64,000 bases of DNA from Lachnospiraceae bacterium (GTDB taxonomy: Bacteria > Bacillota > Clostridia > Lachnospirales > Lachnospiraceae). Below are positions 9,176-18,643 of this stretch, one piece after another. The stretch is taken from contig JAAWEK010000013.1 in assembly GCA_022794265.1 (NCBI GenBank), positions 93,757 through 157,756 of the forward strand, read 5' to 3'. Each line of letters opens with the position of its first letter. Within the stretch, counting starts at the first letter, position 1. The notes beneath the pieces are model-generated. The model worked only from the letters and a program-made list of their open reading frames with translations. It had not been told where the DNA came from and ran no database searches. The translations under genes and the position numbers were made by a program.

Positions 9176-10201
9176 ATGCTGTATATAAGAGTGGATGGGA
9201 ATGAAAAAATTGCCACCGGACATGTGATGCGGTGTCTGTCCATAGCAAAAGCCCTAAGAAGTCTGGGGGAGGAATCCGTATTTATACTGGCAGAATCCTA
9301 TGGGGTGCCAATCATAGAAAAAGAAGGATTTAAGGCCGTCTGTATCAACGGAAGCTATGATAAAATTACGGAAGAAACAGAGAAGATGGATGAGATGATT
9401 GCCAGCCACCGGATTCAAAAATTACTGGTGGATTCCTATTTTATAGATGAAACCTATTTGGAACATTTGCGTCGGAACACTTCATTAATTTATATTGACG
9501 ATATAGGCGGGAAGATTTATCCCGCTGATATATTGATTAATTATTGTAATTATTATGACAGGTTCCGCTATAAAGAACGGTATGGGAACACAGACACAAA
9601 ACTGCTGTTGGGCTGTTCCTATGCTCCACTGCGGGAGGAATTTTCCCACCGCCGGGAACGGCAGTTTGATGAATTTCGGGAAATTCTTATAACTACCGGA
9701 GGAACAGATGGTTATAATATGGCATACAGGATTGGGGTTGCCATGGCAGAATGTTCAACTCTTCGGAATATAAAGATTCATATTGTGTCCGGACGGTTCA
9801 ATACCCATCTTTCTGAACTGCGGGAACTGGAGAGCAGGGCCGGAAATATTGTAATACATCACAATGCCGGAAACATGGCAGAATTAATGATGAATTGTGA
9901 TGCGGCGGTATCGGCAGGCGGGACTACCTTGTATGAAATCTGTTACTGTGGACTCCCCACGGTCTGTTTTGCTTTTGCGGATAATCAGCTGGACGGAACA
10001 GGAAGATTTGGAGAAGAGGAAGTTATGATCAATGCAGGCGATATCCGAAAGAATCCGGATCGGGCAGTCAGGCGGATTGTGGATAACATATGCCGTCTGG
10101 CGGAGGATTCTGGTTTGCGCAGGAGATTTTCGGATAAGATGTGGAAACTGGTAGACGGAAACGGCGCCCTTCGTATAGCCAAGGAGATACAGGCATTATA
10201 G
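9176..10201 (+). CDS. pseG: UDP-2,4-diacetamido-trideoxy-L-altropyranose hydrolase
   Basis: Removes UDP before the PseI condensation. It is a 341-residue GT-B-like (MurG-related) fold: RVDGNEKIATGHVMRCLSIAKAL at the N-terminus contains the conserved G-H-x-x-R segment, and the C-terminal half has ITTGGTDGYNM and the UDP-binding AAVSAGGTTLYEICYCGLP. Position between pseI and pseC supports the call. It starts 29 nt after pseI, with an AGGAGAGG ribosome-binding site. Confidence 0.88.
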   Translation: MLYIRVDGNEKIATGHVMRCLSIAKALRSLGEESVFILAESYGVPIIEKEGFKAVCINGSYDKITEETEKMDEMIASHRIQKLLVDSYFIDETYLEHLRRNTSLIYIDDIGGKIYPADILINYCNYYDRFRYKERYGNTDTKLLLGCSYAPLREEFSHRRERQFDEFREILITTGGTDGYNMAYRIGVAMAECSTLRNIKIHIVSGRFNTHLSELRELESRAGNIVIHHNAGNMAELMMNCDAAVSAGGTTLYEICYCGLPTVCFAFADNQLDGTGRFGEEEVMINAGDIRKNPDRAVRRIVDNICRLAEDSGLRRRFSDKMWKLVDGNGALRIAKEIQAL

Positions 10202-10234
10202 GGCGGAATGAGGAAAGAAAGGAATAAGGATATT

Positions 10235-11374
10235 ATGAGTCAGACAAAATATATTCCCTATGGAAGGCAGTGTATTAATGAAGAAGATATTCAGGCAGTG
10301 ATTGAGACGCTGAGATCGGATTATCTGACCACAGGGCCGAAGATAGAGGAATTTGAGCAGAAAGTTGCCAGCTATTGCGGCGCCCGGTATGGGGTGGCGG
10401 TATCCAATGGAACGGCGGCATTACATATTGCCTGTATGGCGGCAGGAATCGGTCCGGGGGATGAAGTGATTACCACGCCGGTAACTTTTGTAGCCTCCGC
10501 CAATTGCGTGTTATATTGCGGCGGAACTCCTGTATTTGCAGATATCGATGCTGAAACCTATAATATTGATCCGGAAGATATCCGCAGGAAAATCACGGAC
10601 AGGACCAAGGCCATTGTGGCTGTCCATTTTACCGGACAACCCTGCGAGATGGATGAAATACGCCTGATTGCAAAAGAGCATAACCTGATTGTGATAGAGG
10701 ATGGCGCTCATGCACTGGGAGCGGACTACAAAGGGAAGAAGATTGGAAGTATTTCAGATATGACAACCCTGAGTTTTCACCCAGTGAAGCATATTACTAC
10801 CGCAGAGGGTGGAATGGTGCTGACTGATAATGAGGAATTATACAGGAAACTCTGTTTGGCCAGAACTCACGGAATTACCAGGGATACGGCTCTGATGGAA
10901 TCCGGCAGGTCCGATGAACCGTGGTATTATGAGCAGATTTCTCTGGGCTATAATTATCGTATAACCGACATACAGTGTGCTTTGGGAATTTCCCAGATGA
11001 ACCGGCTGGATGAATTTGTGGAAAAAAGACGGAGACTGGTTCAGCGGTATAATGAAGCGTTTCAGAATGTTTCGGGAATCATTACGCCGTATCAGAGGGA
11101 AGGCTGTTACAACAGCTATCATCTGTATGTGATACAGATTACGGAGGGGTCGAGAAAAGAAGTATTTCAGGCGCTTCGTTCCGCAGGAATCGGTGTCAAT
11201 GTGCATTATATACCGGTATATACCCAGCCGTATTACAGAAGTCACGGATATGCCGATGTATGCTGTCCGAATGCCGAGCGGTATTATCAGCGGGCCATTA
11301 GTCTGCCGCTGTATCCGGAACTTACCTATGAAGAGCAGGATTATGTGATTGAACAGGTATTACGGTGCGTCTGA
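10235..11374 (+). CDS. pseC: UDP-4-amino-4,6-dideoxy-L-AltNAc transaminase
   Basis: PLP-dependent aminotransferase of the DegT/DnrJ/EryC1 family that puts the 4-amino group on the PseB product. The PLP lysine is K185 in the motif FHPVKHITTAEGG, numbered from ATG 10235; SNGTAALH (57-64) and IEDGAHALGA (154-163) hold the cofactor. The ATG at 10235, behind AAGGATATT, is preferred to the in-frame ATG at 10208, which lacks a spaced ribosome-binding site. The length is 379 residues, normal for PseC. Confidence 0.9.
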   Translation: MSQTKYIPYGRQCINEEDIQAVIETLRSDYLTTGPKIEEFEQKVASYCGARYGVAVSNGTAALHIACMAAGIGPGDEVITTPVTFVASANCVLYCGGTPVFADIDAETYNIDPEDIRRKITDRTKAIVAVHFTGQPCEMDEIRLIAKEHNLIVIEDGAHALGADYKGKKIGSISDMTTLSFHPVKHITTAEGGMVLTDNEELYRKLCLARTHGITRDTALMESGRSDEPWYYEQISLGYNYRITDIQCALGISQMNRLDEFVEKRRRLVQRYNEAFQNVSGIITPYQREGCYNSYHLYVIQITEGSRKEVFQALRSAGIGVNVHYIPVYTQPYYRSHGYADVCCPNAERYYQRAISLPLYPELTYEEQDYVIEQVLRCV

Positions 11375-11406
11375 AAACGGTTGGGGTAAAGAAAAGGAGA
11401 ACTGTT

Positions 11407-12582
11407 ATGAACAGTGCAAAAAAGCATATTCTGATATATGATTATAAACATTACGGTGTTTTGGATATACGGGAAGCATTTGAAAAAAAAGGATTTCAGA
11501 CTGACATCTTCAGTCAGCCGCTGAAGGATAATCTGAAAGACAATGAATTTGACCAGGCTTTGGAACAGGCTGTTGCAGTCAGCCGGCCGCTATTTATGTT
11601 TTCATTTAACTTTTATCCGATTATTTCCAATATCTGTAAAAGGAAAGGGATTCCTTATGTCTGCTGGGTTTATGACAGTCCGTTGGTTTCGCTGTATTCC
11701 TATACAGTCATTAATGATAATAATTATATTTTTCTTTTTGACAGTGAGCAGTATAACGACCTGAGAAGAAAGGGGATATCTACGGTTTATTATCTGCCGC
11801 TGGCCGCTAATGTGGCCCGGCTTGACGGATATCAGTCCATGGAACAGAAATTTGTATCCGATATTTCCTTTGTGGGTTCCATGTATGATGAGGAAAAACA
11901 TGCATTATACAAGCGGCTCTATGAGGGATTAAGCGAATACGGCAGAGGGTATTTGGACGGAGTGATTCAGATACAGAAAAATATATACGGAACTTCCATT
12001 CTGGAAAGTGCCATTACACCTGAAATATTACAGATTATGCAGGCGGCGCTTTATGTTACCACAAATCCCGACGGTGTGGAATCGCCGGCATATACATATG
12101 CCAATTATTTTCTGGCAAGGCGCGTAACGGAACTGGAACGGCGGGATGCAGTGCAGCGTCTCGGAAGACTGGGGAATTTTAAACTGTATACCCGGAATCC
12201 TTCGTTTCAGCTACCAGGTATAATAAATATGGGGCCGGTAGATTATTATAATGATATGCCACATGTATTTAAACATTCAAAGATTAATCTGAACATTACA
12301 CTCCGCAGCATTGTTTCGGGAATTCCGCTAAGGGTATTTGACATTATGGGATGTGGCGGTTTTGTACTGACCAGCTATCAGCAGGATATGTTTGAGTATT
12401 TTGTACCGGAAGAGGATTTTGTATTTTATTCTGATATGGAGGAGTTATCGGACAAATGTAAATTTTTTTTGGAACATGAGGATATACGAAAGAAAATTGC
12501 CGGGAATGGATATGAAAAAGTGAAAAAATATCATACCTTTGATATAAGAGTTGAAGAAATATTAAATACCATAAAAATCTGA
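11407..12582 (+). CDS. CgeB-like glycosyltransferase
   Basis: About 391 residues from the ATG at 11407 (AAGGAGA six nt upstream), preferred to the upstream in-frame start, which would overlap pseC. The fold is CgeB-like: N-terminal KHILIYDYKHYG, MFSFNFYPIISNICKRKGIPYVCW, and the C-terminal donor-site region INLNITLRSIVSGIPLRVFD near residue 292 followed by MGCGGFVLTS. It resembles the first half of the 914-residue transferase, so the operon may encode two related flagellin or glycan transferases. It is the last gene of the operon, although the next gene follows with only a short gap. Confidence 0.75.
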   Translation: MNSAKKHILIYDYKHYGVLDIREAFEKKGFQTDIFSQPLKDNLKDNEFDQALEQAVAVSRPLFMFSFNFYPIISNICKRKGIPYVCWVYDSPLVSLYSYTVINDNNYIFLFDSEQYNDLRRKGISTVYYLPLAANVARLDGYQSMEQKFVSDISFVGSMYDEEKHALYKRLYEGLSEYGRGYLDGVIQIQKNIYGTSILESAITPEILQIMQAALYVTTNPDGVESPAYTYANYFLARRVTELERRDAVQRLGRLGNFKLYTRNPSFQLPGIINMGPVDYYNDMPHVFKHSKINLNITLRSIVSGIPLRVFDIMGCGGFVLTSYQQDMFEYFVPEEDFVFYSDMEELSDKCKFFLEHEDIRKKIAGNGYEKVKKYHTFDIRVEEILNTIKI

Positions 12583-12624
12583 TAGAAAGGACGGGTGAAT
12601 ACACCCAAAAGTGAAGGTTTAAAG

Positions 12625-14028
12625 ATGAAGAAAGAAAAGAGAAATTCGTTTTCGGGTTCCGTGGGTTTTGTGCTTGCAGCAGCAGGAAGCGCGGTAGGAC
12701 TTGGAAATATCTGGAGATTTCCATATCTGGCGGCAAAGGATGGGGGAGGCCTGTATCTGCTAATATATCTCATACTGGCCCTTACATTTGGTTTTACCCT
12801 GCTTACCACGGAAGTAGCCATAGGAAGAAAGACAAAACAGAGTCCGCTGACGGCATACGGAAAATTAAAGTCCAAATGGGGATTTCTGGGGATTCTGGCA
12901 TGTCTGGTGCCAATTATTATTCTGCCATATTATTGTGTTATTGGCGGATGGGTTGTGAAATATTTTCTTGCATATCTGACTGGGGAAGGCACGGAGGCAG
13001 CCACCGATGGATATTTTACGGAGTATATATCCGGAGAATGGCAACCGGTTCTGCTTATGGTGGTGTTTCTTGTTGTTGTAGCATTTATCATATTCCGGGG
13101 AGTGAATAAGGGAATCGAGTCGTTTTCAAAAGTACTTATGCCGTTATTGTTGCTTCTGGTTGTGGGAATTGCGGTGTTTTCACTGACTATTCATTATAAA
13201 GATGATGCCGGCGTAACAAGAACGGGTCTGGAAGGCTTTAAAATATATATAGTGCCGGATCTGGATGGAATGACGATAAAGGGGTTTTTCACGGTATTGC
13301 TGGATGCCATGGGTCAGTTGTTTTTTAGTTTAAGCGTTGCCATGGGAATCATGATTGCATACGGTTCTTATGTCAGAGATGATGCCAATCTTGGAAAATC
13401 CATTAACCAGATTGAAATTTTTGATACGGTAGTTGCTTTTCTGGCCGGAGTAATGATCATTCCGGCGGTCTACACATTTATGGGAAAAGAAGGTATGGCG
13501 GCTTCCGGACCAAGTCTGATGTTTGTTTCATTGCCGAAGGTTTTTGCCTCTATGGGAAAAATCGGAACTTTGGTAGGATTTTTGTTTTTTGCGATGGTTC
13601 TGTTTGCGGCTCTGACAAGTGCGGTATCTGTTATGGAAGCGGTTGTATCCAGTTTTATGGATAAGTTTCATATGTCAAGGATTAAAGCGGCGGCTATTGA
13701 AACAGGTATTGCTCTTGCAGGTGGTATTCTGGTATGTCTGGGATATAATAAACTGTTTTTTGAAATTAAACTGCCCAACGGGGCGATGGCCCAGATTCTG
13801 GATATCATGGATTATATAAGCAACAACTGCTTTATGCCGTTGGTGGCTATCGGAACCTGTATACTGATTGGATGGGTTTTGAAACCAAAAATCATTATTG
13901 AAGAGGTGGAAAAGTCAGGATGCAAATTTGGCAGAAAGCGATTATTTATTGTAATGATTCGGTATATCGCACCGGTACTGCTGGTGATTTTATTGTTGAA
14001 ATCACTGGGAATTCTGACAATAATATAG
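12625..14028 (+). CDS. Sodium-dependent neurotransmitter:sodium symporter (NSS) family transporter
   Basis: Secondary transporter of the LeuT/MhsT/TnaT family, probably for an amino acid. The first membrane segment carries the signature AGSAVGLGNIWRFP (residues 20-33) that holds the sodium and substrate sites. Hydrophobic segments continue to the C-terminus; at 467 residues the length suits bacterial 11-12 TM members. The ATG at 12625, with GAAGG 7 nt upstream, is preferred to a GTG at 12595 that sits too close to its AAGGA. It is 42 nt after the glycosylation operon and may be read through from it. The substrate is unknown. Confidence 0.88.
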   Translation: MKKEKRNSFSGSVGFVLAAAGSAVGLGNIWRFPYLAAKDGGGLYLLIYLILALTFGFTLLTTEVAIGRKTKQSPLTAYGKLKSKWGFLGILACLVPIIILPYYCVIGGWVVKYFLAYLTGEGTEAATDGYFTEYISGEWQPVLLMVVFLVVVAFIIFRGVNKGIESFSKVLMPLLLLLVVGIAVFSLTIHYKDDAGVTRTGLEGFKIYIVPDLDGMTIKGFFTVLLDAMGQLFFSLSVAMGIMIAYGSYVRDDANLGKSINQIEIFDTVVAFLAGVMIIPAVYTFMGKEGMAASGPSLMFVSLPKVFASMGKIGTLVGFLFFAMVLFAALTSAVSVMEAVVSSFMDKFHMSRIKAAAIETGIALAGGILVCLGYNKLFFEIKLPNGAMAQILDIMDYISNNCFMPLVAIGTCILIGWVLKPKIIIEEVEKSGCKFGRKRLFIVMIRYIAPVLLVILLLKSLGILTII

Positions 14029-14090
14029 AAGTAAGATTGTCTGTGTGGCACAGCGATGCGGACAGAACATTGATTTGAAAGGGAATAGAA

Positions 14091-14129
14091 CTGCCCCGTA
14101 ACCATGAAAAGGTTATGGGGCAGTTTTTT
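14091..14129 (+). terminator. Rho-independent terminator
   Basis: A 13-bp stem (14091-14103 with 14111-14123, one G-T pair) with loop ATGAAAA, followed by six Ts. It ends the plus-strand transcription that comprises the pse operon and the symporter. It abuts the 3' end of the convergent gene, where the opposite-strand T tract is much weaker. Confidence 0.92.
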
Positions 14130-15411
14130 AAATATAGCCGTTATACATCATTCCAGTGTATATGGAAGTTACATATGGGTTTGCAAATGATTTCTTTGGA
14201 TTCGGATAGGAAATCATGACTTTTTTCACATATTTCATAGGGTTAATGGAAATATCGTCTGCCTTGGCTGCCAGACCATTCTTAAATTCCCGCAGATGGT
14301 TCAGACTTTCCGAAATGGTTCCCTCTTTGGCGGACTGCAGAATCAGGGATTCGTCAAAATCCAGATGCCCTTCTTCCGTAATATTTAATCCGATACTTTC
14401 AAGATCATTTTTATATCGCTGGGTCATTCGAAGGATTTCTTTCTGCAGGGAATGGTTTTTATCACTTTCACTGTTAGTATTATTAGCTAAATCCACGATG
14501 TTGTTGTAACTGTCGGCCATACCCTTTATGGAATCAATTATGGAAATAACGTCATCCTGATATTTAATTCTGGAAGGACTGTCATCCGGGCTGATTCCTT
14601 TTAAGGTGACTTCCAGATTTTTATTGACAGTAAATGTGTTGGTCGCAGAAGTTCTGTTCACGCCGTTTAATCGGAATTCTGCATTGGCGGAAGTCTGACT
14701 TACATTATTTAATCCCAACAGCTCAATAGTGTTATCTTCAAGCTGTTCATGTGTATTTCCAATGGAAAATAAAGTTCCGTTAAAAGAAGATCCGGTGTTT
14801 TGTGAGGTAAGTTTCAGCGCTGATTTATTTGATTCATTGGTAATGACCTGGGCTGTCAGACCAATATCGGAACGATTAATCAGACGGGCCAGTTTCTCCT
14901 GAACGGATTTGTTGGTATCCTCCGGATGAACCGAATACTGAAATTCATAGGAATAATCGCCAATATCTACTTGAAAAGCATGGTTTCCGGTGGAAATGGA
15001 AGTTCCGTTTGATTTTAAAAAATTTCCGGTATTAATCTGAGGTTTAGCAAGGGCATTCACCTGAAACTCATAAGATAATATGGATTCATTCTGTTCCGAA
15101 TCCGGTAAACCTGTGTAATTGATGGATAAAACATCTTCATCTGAGGAAATCAGTTTTTTGCGAATGCCATTGTCGGAATCGCTAAAAAATAAATCGGTCT
15201 TTGATTTGATGAAGCGAGCATTTTCTTTTAAATCAATGGCGTACCGCTGAATATTTTCAGATACATCCACCTTATATAAAGGGGATTTTTTACTGATTTT
15301 AACAATCGTATTATAAATATTACGCAGTTCACTTTTTTTATGAGTATCGGAACGTGTTGCCGGTTTACTGGCATATGTGGTTAGATAGTAGTCGTATACA
15401 CTGCCAATCAT
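14128..15411 (-). CDS. Divergent FliD-like flagellar hook-associated protein
   Basis: About 427 residues. The middle and C-terminal parts look like the FliD family: paired beta modules with NAEFRLNGVNRTSATNTFTV and LEVTLKGISP, then a helical SIKGMADSYNNIVDLANN segment near residues 300-320 and a long helical tail. The N-terminus lacks the usual FliD start and contains an extra charged helical region. I chose the ATG at 15411 (AAGAAGG 8 nt upstream) over a GTG nine nt earlier that overlaps the ribosome-binding site. It is alone on its strand, away from other flagellar genes. It may be a second cap or a specialised paralogue. Confidence 0.6.
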   Translation of the reverse strand: MIGSVYDYYLTTYASKPATRSDTHKKSELRNIYNTIVKISKKSPLYKVDVSENIQRYAIDLKENARFIKSKTDLFFSDSDNGIRKKLISSDEDVLSINYTGLPDSEQNESILSYEFQVNALAKPQINTGNFLKSNGTSISTGNHAFQVDIGDYSYEFQYSVHPEDTNKSVQEKLARLINRSDIGLTAQVITNESNKSALKLTSQNTGSSFNGTLFSIGNTHEQLEDNTIELLGLNNVSQTSANAEFRLNGVNRTSATNTFTVNKNLEVTLKGISPDDSPSRIKYQDDVISIIDSIKGMADSYNNIVDLANNTNSESDKNHSLQKEILRMTQRYKNDLESIGLNITEEGHLDFDESLILQSAKEGTISESLNHLREFKNGLAAKADDISINPMKYVKKVMISYPNPKKSFANPYVTSIYTGMMYNGYI

Positions 15412-15452
15412 AATGCTCACCTTCTTTTGAAAAAATCTTGATATTTAACATT

Positions 15453-15481
15453 ATTATATCACAATAGATTTATGTTTTAAA
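15453..15481 (-). promoter_or_regulatory. Promoter of the FliD-like gene
   Basis: Read on the minus strand: TTTAAA (15481-15476), a 17-nt spacer, then TATAAT (15458-15453) with a TGA extension immediately before it. The start codon is about 42 nt further downstream. Confidence 0.55.
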
Positions 15482-15525
15482 TAGAAAGTTTAAGAAAAAT
15501 TTATTTTTGGTTAATTCGTAATTTA

Positions 15526-15562
15526 TTGCCAAATATCACATGATTTTTACCGAATATCACAT
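15526..15562 (+). promoter_or_regulatory. 21-bp-periodic direct repeat, LytTR-type operator candidate
   Basis: Two near-identical 16-mers, TTGCCAAATATCACAT (15526-15541) and TTACCGAATATCACAT (15547-15562), differ at two positions and repeat with a 21-bp period, two helical turns. LytTR regulators such as AgrA bind direct repeats with this period. The second copy ends about 33 nt before a possible -10 element (near 15591-15601) of the secreted protease gene, the usual place for an activator. A LytTR regulator is encoded 3 kb downstream. Confidence 0.5.
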
Positions 15563-15647
15563 CTGTATTGGTTTTTCTTCCAGAAAATGGTAAGTATTAA
15601 TGGGGATAATTTATCATATATAATCCGGAACAGAAAGGAGAAAAAAA

Positions 15648-16220
15648 TTGATACGAAAGATGAAACGGATAGCTATGGGAATTATGGCAGTGATTTATCT
15701 GACGTTTCGCCCGGTATGTGTGTATGGAAAGTATACATTTACATCGATTTCCGAAAAACAGGAAAAAAGTTACTGGTGCTGGGTGGCGACAGCAAGAGGA
15801 ATTGCCAGAGGTGAAGTGTTTGTTGGAAAAACACAAACAGATGCTGTGATTGCAGTAAAAGGAGAAAATGTTAATAAAGGGGGAACGGTACAGGAACTGG
15901 AGTCCGCCGCCGAATATTTTGCCCCTGGAAAAAATTTTAGTGTACGCTATCGGGCATTTACATTTAATGAAATTGTAGAAGCCATAGAAGCAGGACATTT
16001 GGTGGGGGCCAACTGGGGCTATTATTATGGTTCCGTGAGAAACGGTGGGCATTCCATATTTATTGTGGGATATAATTCCAATAACGGACAACAGACAGTC
16101 ATATATTGTGAACCTCTGACCGGTGAGATTGTGCAGAAAAATTACAGTGATTTTGTAAGAGGTTCTGAGAAAAATTATAATGTAAGATATGAACAGAGTA
16201 TTTATGCGTCATATAAATAG
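15648..16220 (+). CDS. Secreted papain-like cysteine protease homologue (C39/C70-like)
   Basis: A 190-residue protein with a hydrophobic N-terminal export signal (about residues 5-27). The catalytic cysteine is probably in QEKSYWCWVAT near residue 44, and the histidine in NGGHSIFIVGYN near 134-145, followed by YCEPLTGE, which may carry the third active-site residue. The Q...WCW...GGH pattern resembles papain-like AvrRpt2/C39-type peptidases. The start is probably TTG 15648: AGAAAGGAG lies 7 nt upstream, whereas the ATG at 15660 is 19 nt from it. It is the first of two adjacent genes for exported proteins next to a two-component system. Confidence 0.7.
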   Translation: MIRKMKRIAMGIMAVIYLTFRPVCVYGKYTFTSISEKQEKSYWCWVATARGIARGEVFVGKTQTDAVIAVKGENVNKGGTVQELESAAEYFAPGKNFSVRYRAFTFNEIVEAIEAGHLVGANWGYYYGSVRNGGHSIFIVGYNSNNGQQTVIYCEPLTGEIVQKNYSDFVRGSEKNYNVRYEQSIYASYK

Positions 16221-16282
16221 GACGAAATGTTCAATCATTTGGGAGAAGTATTTTTTATAGAAAAACATCAGAGGGACTGATT

Positions 16283-17170
16283 ATGAATAAATTGATAAAA
16301 GTAAAGCAGGTAATATGGTTTATACTGCTGGCTAGCATGATGTTTCTGCAGACAGCTGCTGTTCATGCGGAAGATATGCCACGGCTGACAGTGGAACAGG
16401 TAAAAGAGGAAATTGAGAAGTATATAAAAAATGATCAGAAAGCTGGCATGACATTGTTTTCGCCTTATGAATATGATTTAGAGGAATTGTGCGAGCTTAA
16501 TGAATTATTTTTTATGATAAATGATTATATAGAGGGACAGGGAGTAAAGTCTATTGCAGATACGGAATCGGATAATGAAAACCAATACGCAATAAAATGG
16601 TATTTACCATTTAAAAATATGTCTGGAAAAGCAGGATATCTGATTTTTAAAGAAGAGAACGGGACAGTAAATTGGATAGAAAGCAGTCTCGGAACTTCAC
16701 AGTATTATGATATGAAGGTCAGGGAAGGAAAATATAAGGGGATTCTTTTGGAAGAAGTAGAGGATGAAATTTATTGCAACAGCGCCGCATATGGTTTTAT
16801 GTTTACTTATATTAAAATGAAGAATGGAAAAGAATATGTGATTCCGTTTATCAATGAGAACATCAGTGAATGGAATTCCATAGTTTGTAAGAAAATCTAT
16901 ACGGTTCAGGAATTTTTTACCATCATGTACCGGTATTATGATGAACCTACGCTGGAAGAACTTATCGAACAATCGGAAACTATGGATAATACCACTTCTG
17001 GCAGCTCATATTTCAGGGAAACGCCTTTGGACAGCAACACTGTTCTTCCGGGGAGTCTGCCGAAACAAACAGATCTGGCAGAAAACAATATATTTAAAGT
17101 TGCTGCTGGCAGTGTGGCGGGTATTTGTATCATAAATTTTACAATACGAAAAAAGAGGAAATCTTATTGA
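16283..17170 (+). CDS. Hypothetical exported, membrane- or wall-anchored protein
   Basis: A 295-residue protein with an N-terminal signal peptide (KQVIWFILLASMMFLQTAAVHAE). The C-terminus has a hydrophobic segment (FKVAAGSVAGICIINFTI) ending in the basic tail RKKRKSY. The sequence LPKQTD lies 37 residues from the end, which has the layout of a sortase-sorting signal but a non-standard motif. The middle part has no family I recognise. It follows the protease-like gene by 62 nt and converges on the histidine kinase gene, overlapping it by 7 nt. Confidence 0.6.
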   Translation: MNKLIKVKQVIWFILLASMMFLQTAAVHAEDMPRLTVEQVKEEIEKYIKNDQKAGMTLFSPYEYDLEELCELNELFFMINDYIEGQGVKSIADTESDNENQYAIKWYLPFKNMSGKAGYLIFKEENGTVNWIESSLGTSQYYDMKVREGKYKGILLEEVEDEIYCNSAAYGFMFTYIKMKNGKEYVIPFINENISEWNSIVCKKIYTVQEFFTIMYRYYDEPTLEELIEQSETMDNTTSGSSYFRETPLDSNTVLPGSLPKQTDLAENNIFKVAAGSVAGICIINFTIRKKRKSY

Positions 17171-18510
17171 TTCACATTTTGCTTTTTGGTCTGTTTCAGG
17201 TATAGCGTGATTGTAAAAACATTATCAGATGCTTGAATATCCATTTTTCCGTTATATTTTTCCGTAATTTCCTGTATATTTATTAATCCAAATCCGTGGT
17301 TATTTTTATCGGATTTGGAAGAAAGTAATTTAATATCCTCAGACGAAGTTTTCGTCTGGGGATATAATTCTGTATATGGGTTGGAACAGACAATGGTAAT
17401 ATGCCCGTCATAACATCCCATTGCAAAGCGGATGATTCGGAGTGATACAGGGTTGATTTTCATACAGGCTTCAATTGCATTGTCCAGCAGATTTCCCAGC
17501 ATGATACTTAAATCAATGGGAGCCACAGGAATGTCCTCATATTCCAGATGATATTTAAACTGAATCTGATTCTGCTGGCAGACTGTCCTTTTATATGTTA
17601 ACAGTGCAGATACCACCGGATTTTTGGCATCGATAAATGAGTCGGTTTTGTTCAGTGATTCTTCCAGTCCTGTGATATAAGAGGAAACCTGCAGGTATTC
17701 TTTCTGACCCAGCAATTCTTTTATGGTAATCAGATGATTTTTATAATCATGACGGATTTTTTTGATTTCTTTTAAATTTCTGCCGGAATCTTCATATAGT
17801 TTTGCCTGATATTTATGATATTCTAATTGGTGATTCATATTCAGGGTTTGATGATAAACGGCAATACTTTTTTCGTACATCATACAGATACAGAAAAAAA
17901 TCAGAGCAGAAAATGCATAAACAAACTGTTGCTTGTTAAACAAATTTTTATCTGTTGAGATTTTGCTGATATAAGAAAAGTAGTAATGCATCATAAATTG
18001 AAACATCAGGATTAGAAATATAATTGAGAAGAAGCAGTTGACAGCAGAGTATTTTTTATACCGGCTGTATTCCTCCATGATTAAAATGATTGAATAAGAA
18101 AGTATTAATACCGTAAAAAAATTGATATAGGTATTGTTTTCGTATATGTCCAGGTTGTCCGGCAGACCGATAATACCATTCAGAACGCTTAAAATTGAAA
18201 TCTCTGCGGCAGGTATAAAAACGGTAATTAATATATATAATATTATTTTTTTTATGATAGTTCCCCGGAATAACAGAAAAATAAAAATAATATCTAATAC
18301 TATTTCGAAAGCAGAGGTTAAAAAGGAACTGTCTATGTTGAAGCTGCGGTTGCTTATAATCCTGCCGGCAACACAAAGCAGACAGTAAAAAGAAATGACC
18401 AAAATTAGCCGGAAGCCTTTTAATCTGCATTCCAGAAAGAAATGGAACCATTTAAATAATAGTATAAAAAATAATATGATTGACAGAAAAATGATTAAAA
18501 AACGTTCCAT
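17164..18510 (-). CDS. AgrC/GHKL-type sensor histidine kinase
   Basis: Membrane sensor of the AgrC group: about seven hydrophobic segments fill the first 220 residues, then a dimerisation helix with the phospho-accepting histidine in KKIRHDYKNHLITIK, and a GHKL ATP-binding domain with LGNLLDNAIEACMKI and NNHGFGLINIQEI. The ATG at 18510 (AAAGGA 8 nt upstream on the minus strand) is preferred to a start 12 codons earlier, giving 448 residues. It is divergent from a LytTR regulator, its likely partner. AgrC kinases usually sense peptides; no AgrD-like peptide gene was found nearby. Confidence 0.85.
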   Translation of the reverse strand: MERFLIIFLSIILFFILLFKWFHFFLECRLKGFRLILVISFYCLLCVAGRIISNRSFNIDSSFLTSAFEIVLDIIFIFLLFRGTIIKKIILYILITVFIPAAEISILSVLNGIIGLPDNLDIYENNTYINFFTVLILSYSIILIMEEYSRYKKYSAVNCFFSIIFLILMFQFMMHYYFSYISKISTDKNLFNKQQFVYAFSALIFFCICMMYEKSIAVYHQTLNMNHQLEYHKYQAKLYEDSGRNLKEIKKIRHDYKNHLITIKELLGQKEYLQVSSYITGLEESLNKTDSFIDAKNPVVSALLTYKRTVCQQNQIQFKYHLEYEDIPVAPIDLSIMLGNLLDNAIEACMKINPVSLRIIRFAMGCYDGHITIVCSNPYTELYPQTKTSSEDIKLLSSKSDKNNHGFGLINIQEITEKYNGKMDIQASDNVFTITLYLKQTKKQNVNQ

Positions 18511-18643
18511 TATTTTTTCCTTTGCAGACCAATATAATTTATACATATTATATCATAGAAAAAAAATAAATAAAATAAGGAATTGTTTAACATGAAAACA
18601 GGTGATAAAATATATATCATTGAATTACGGGAGCGATGATTTT

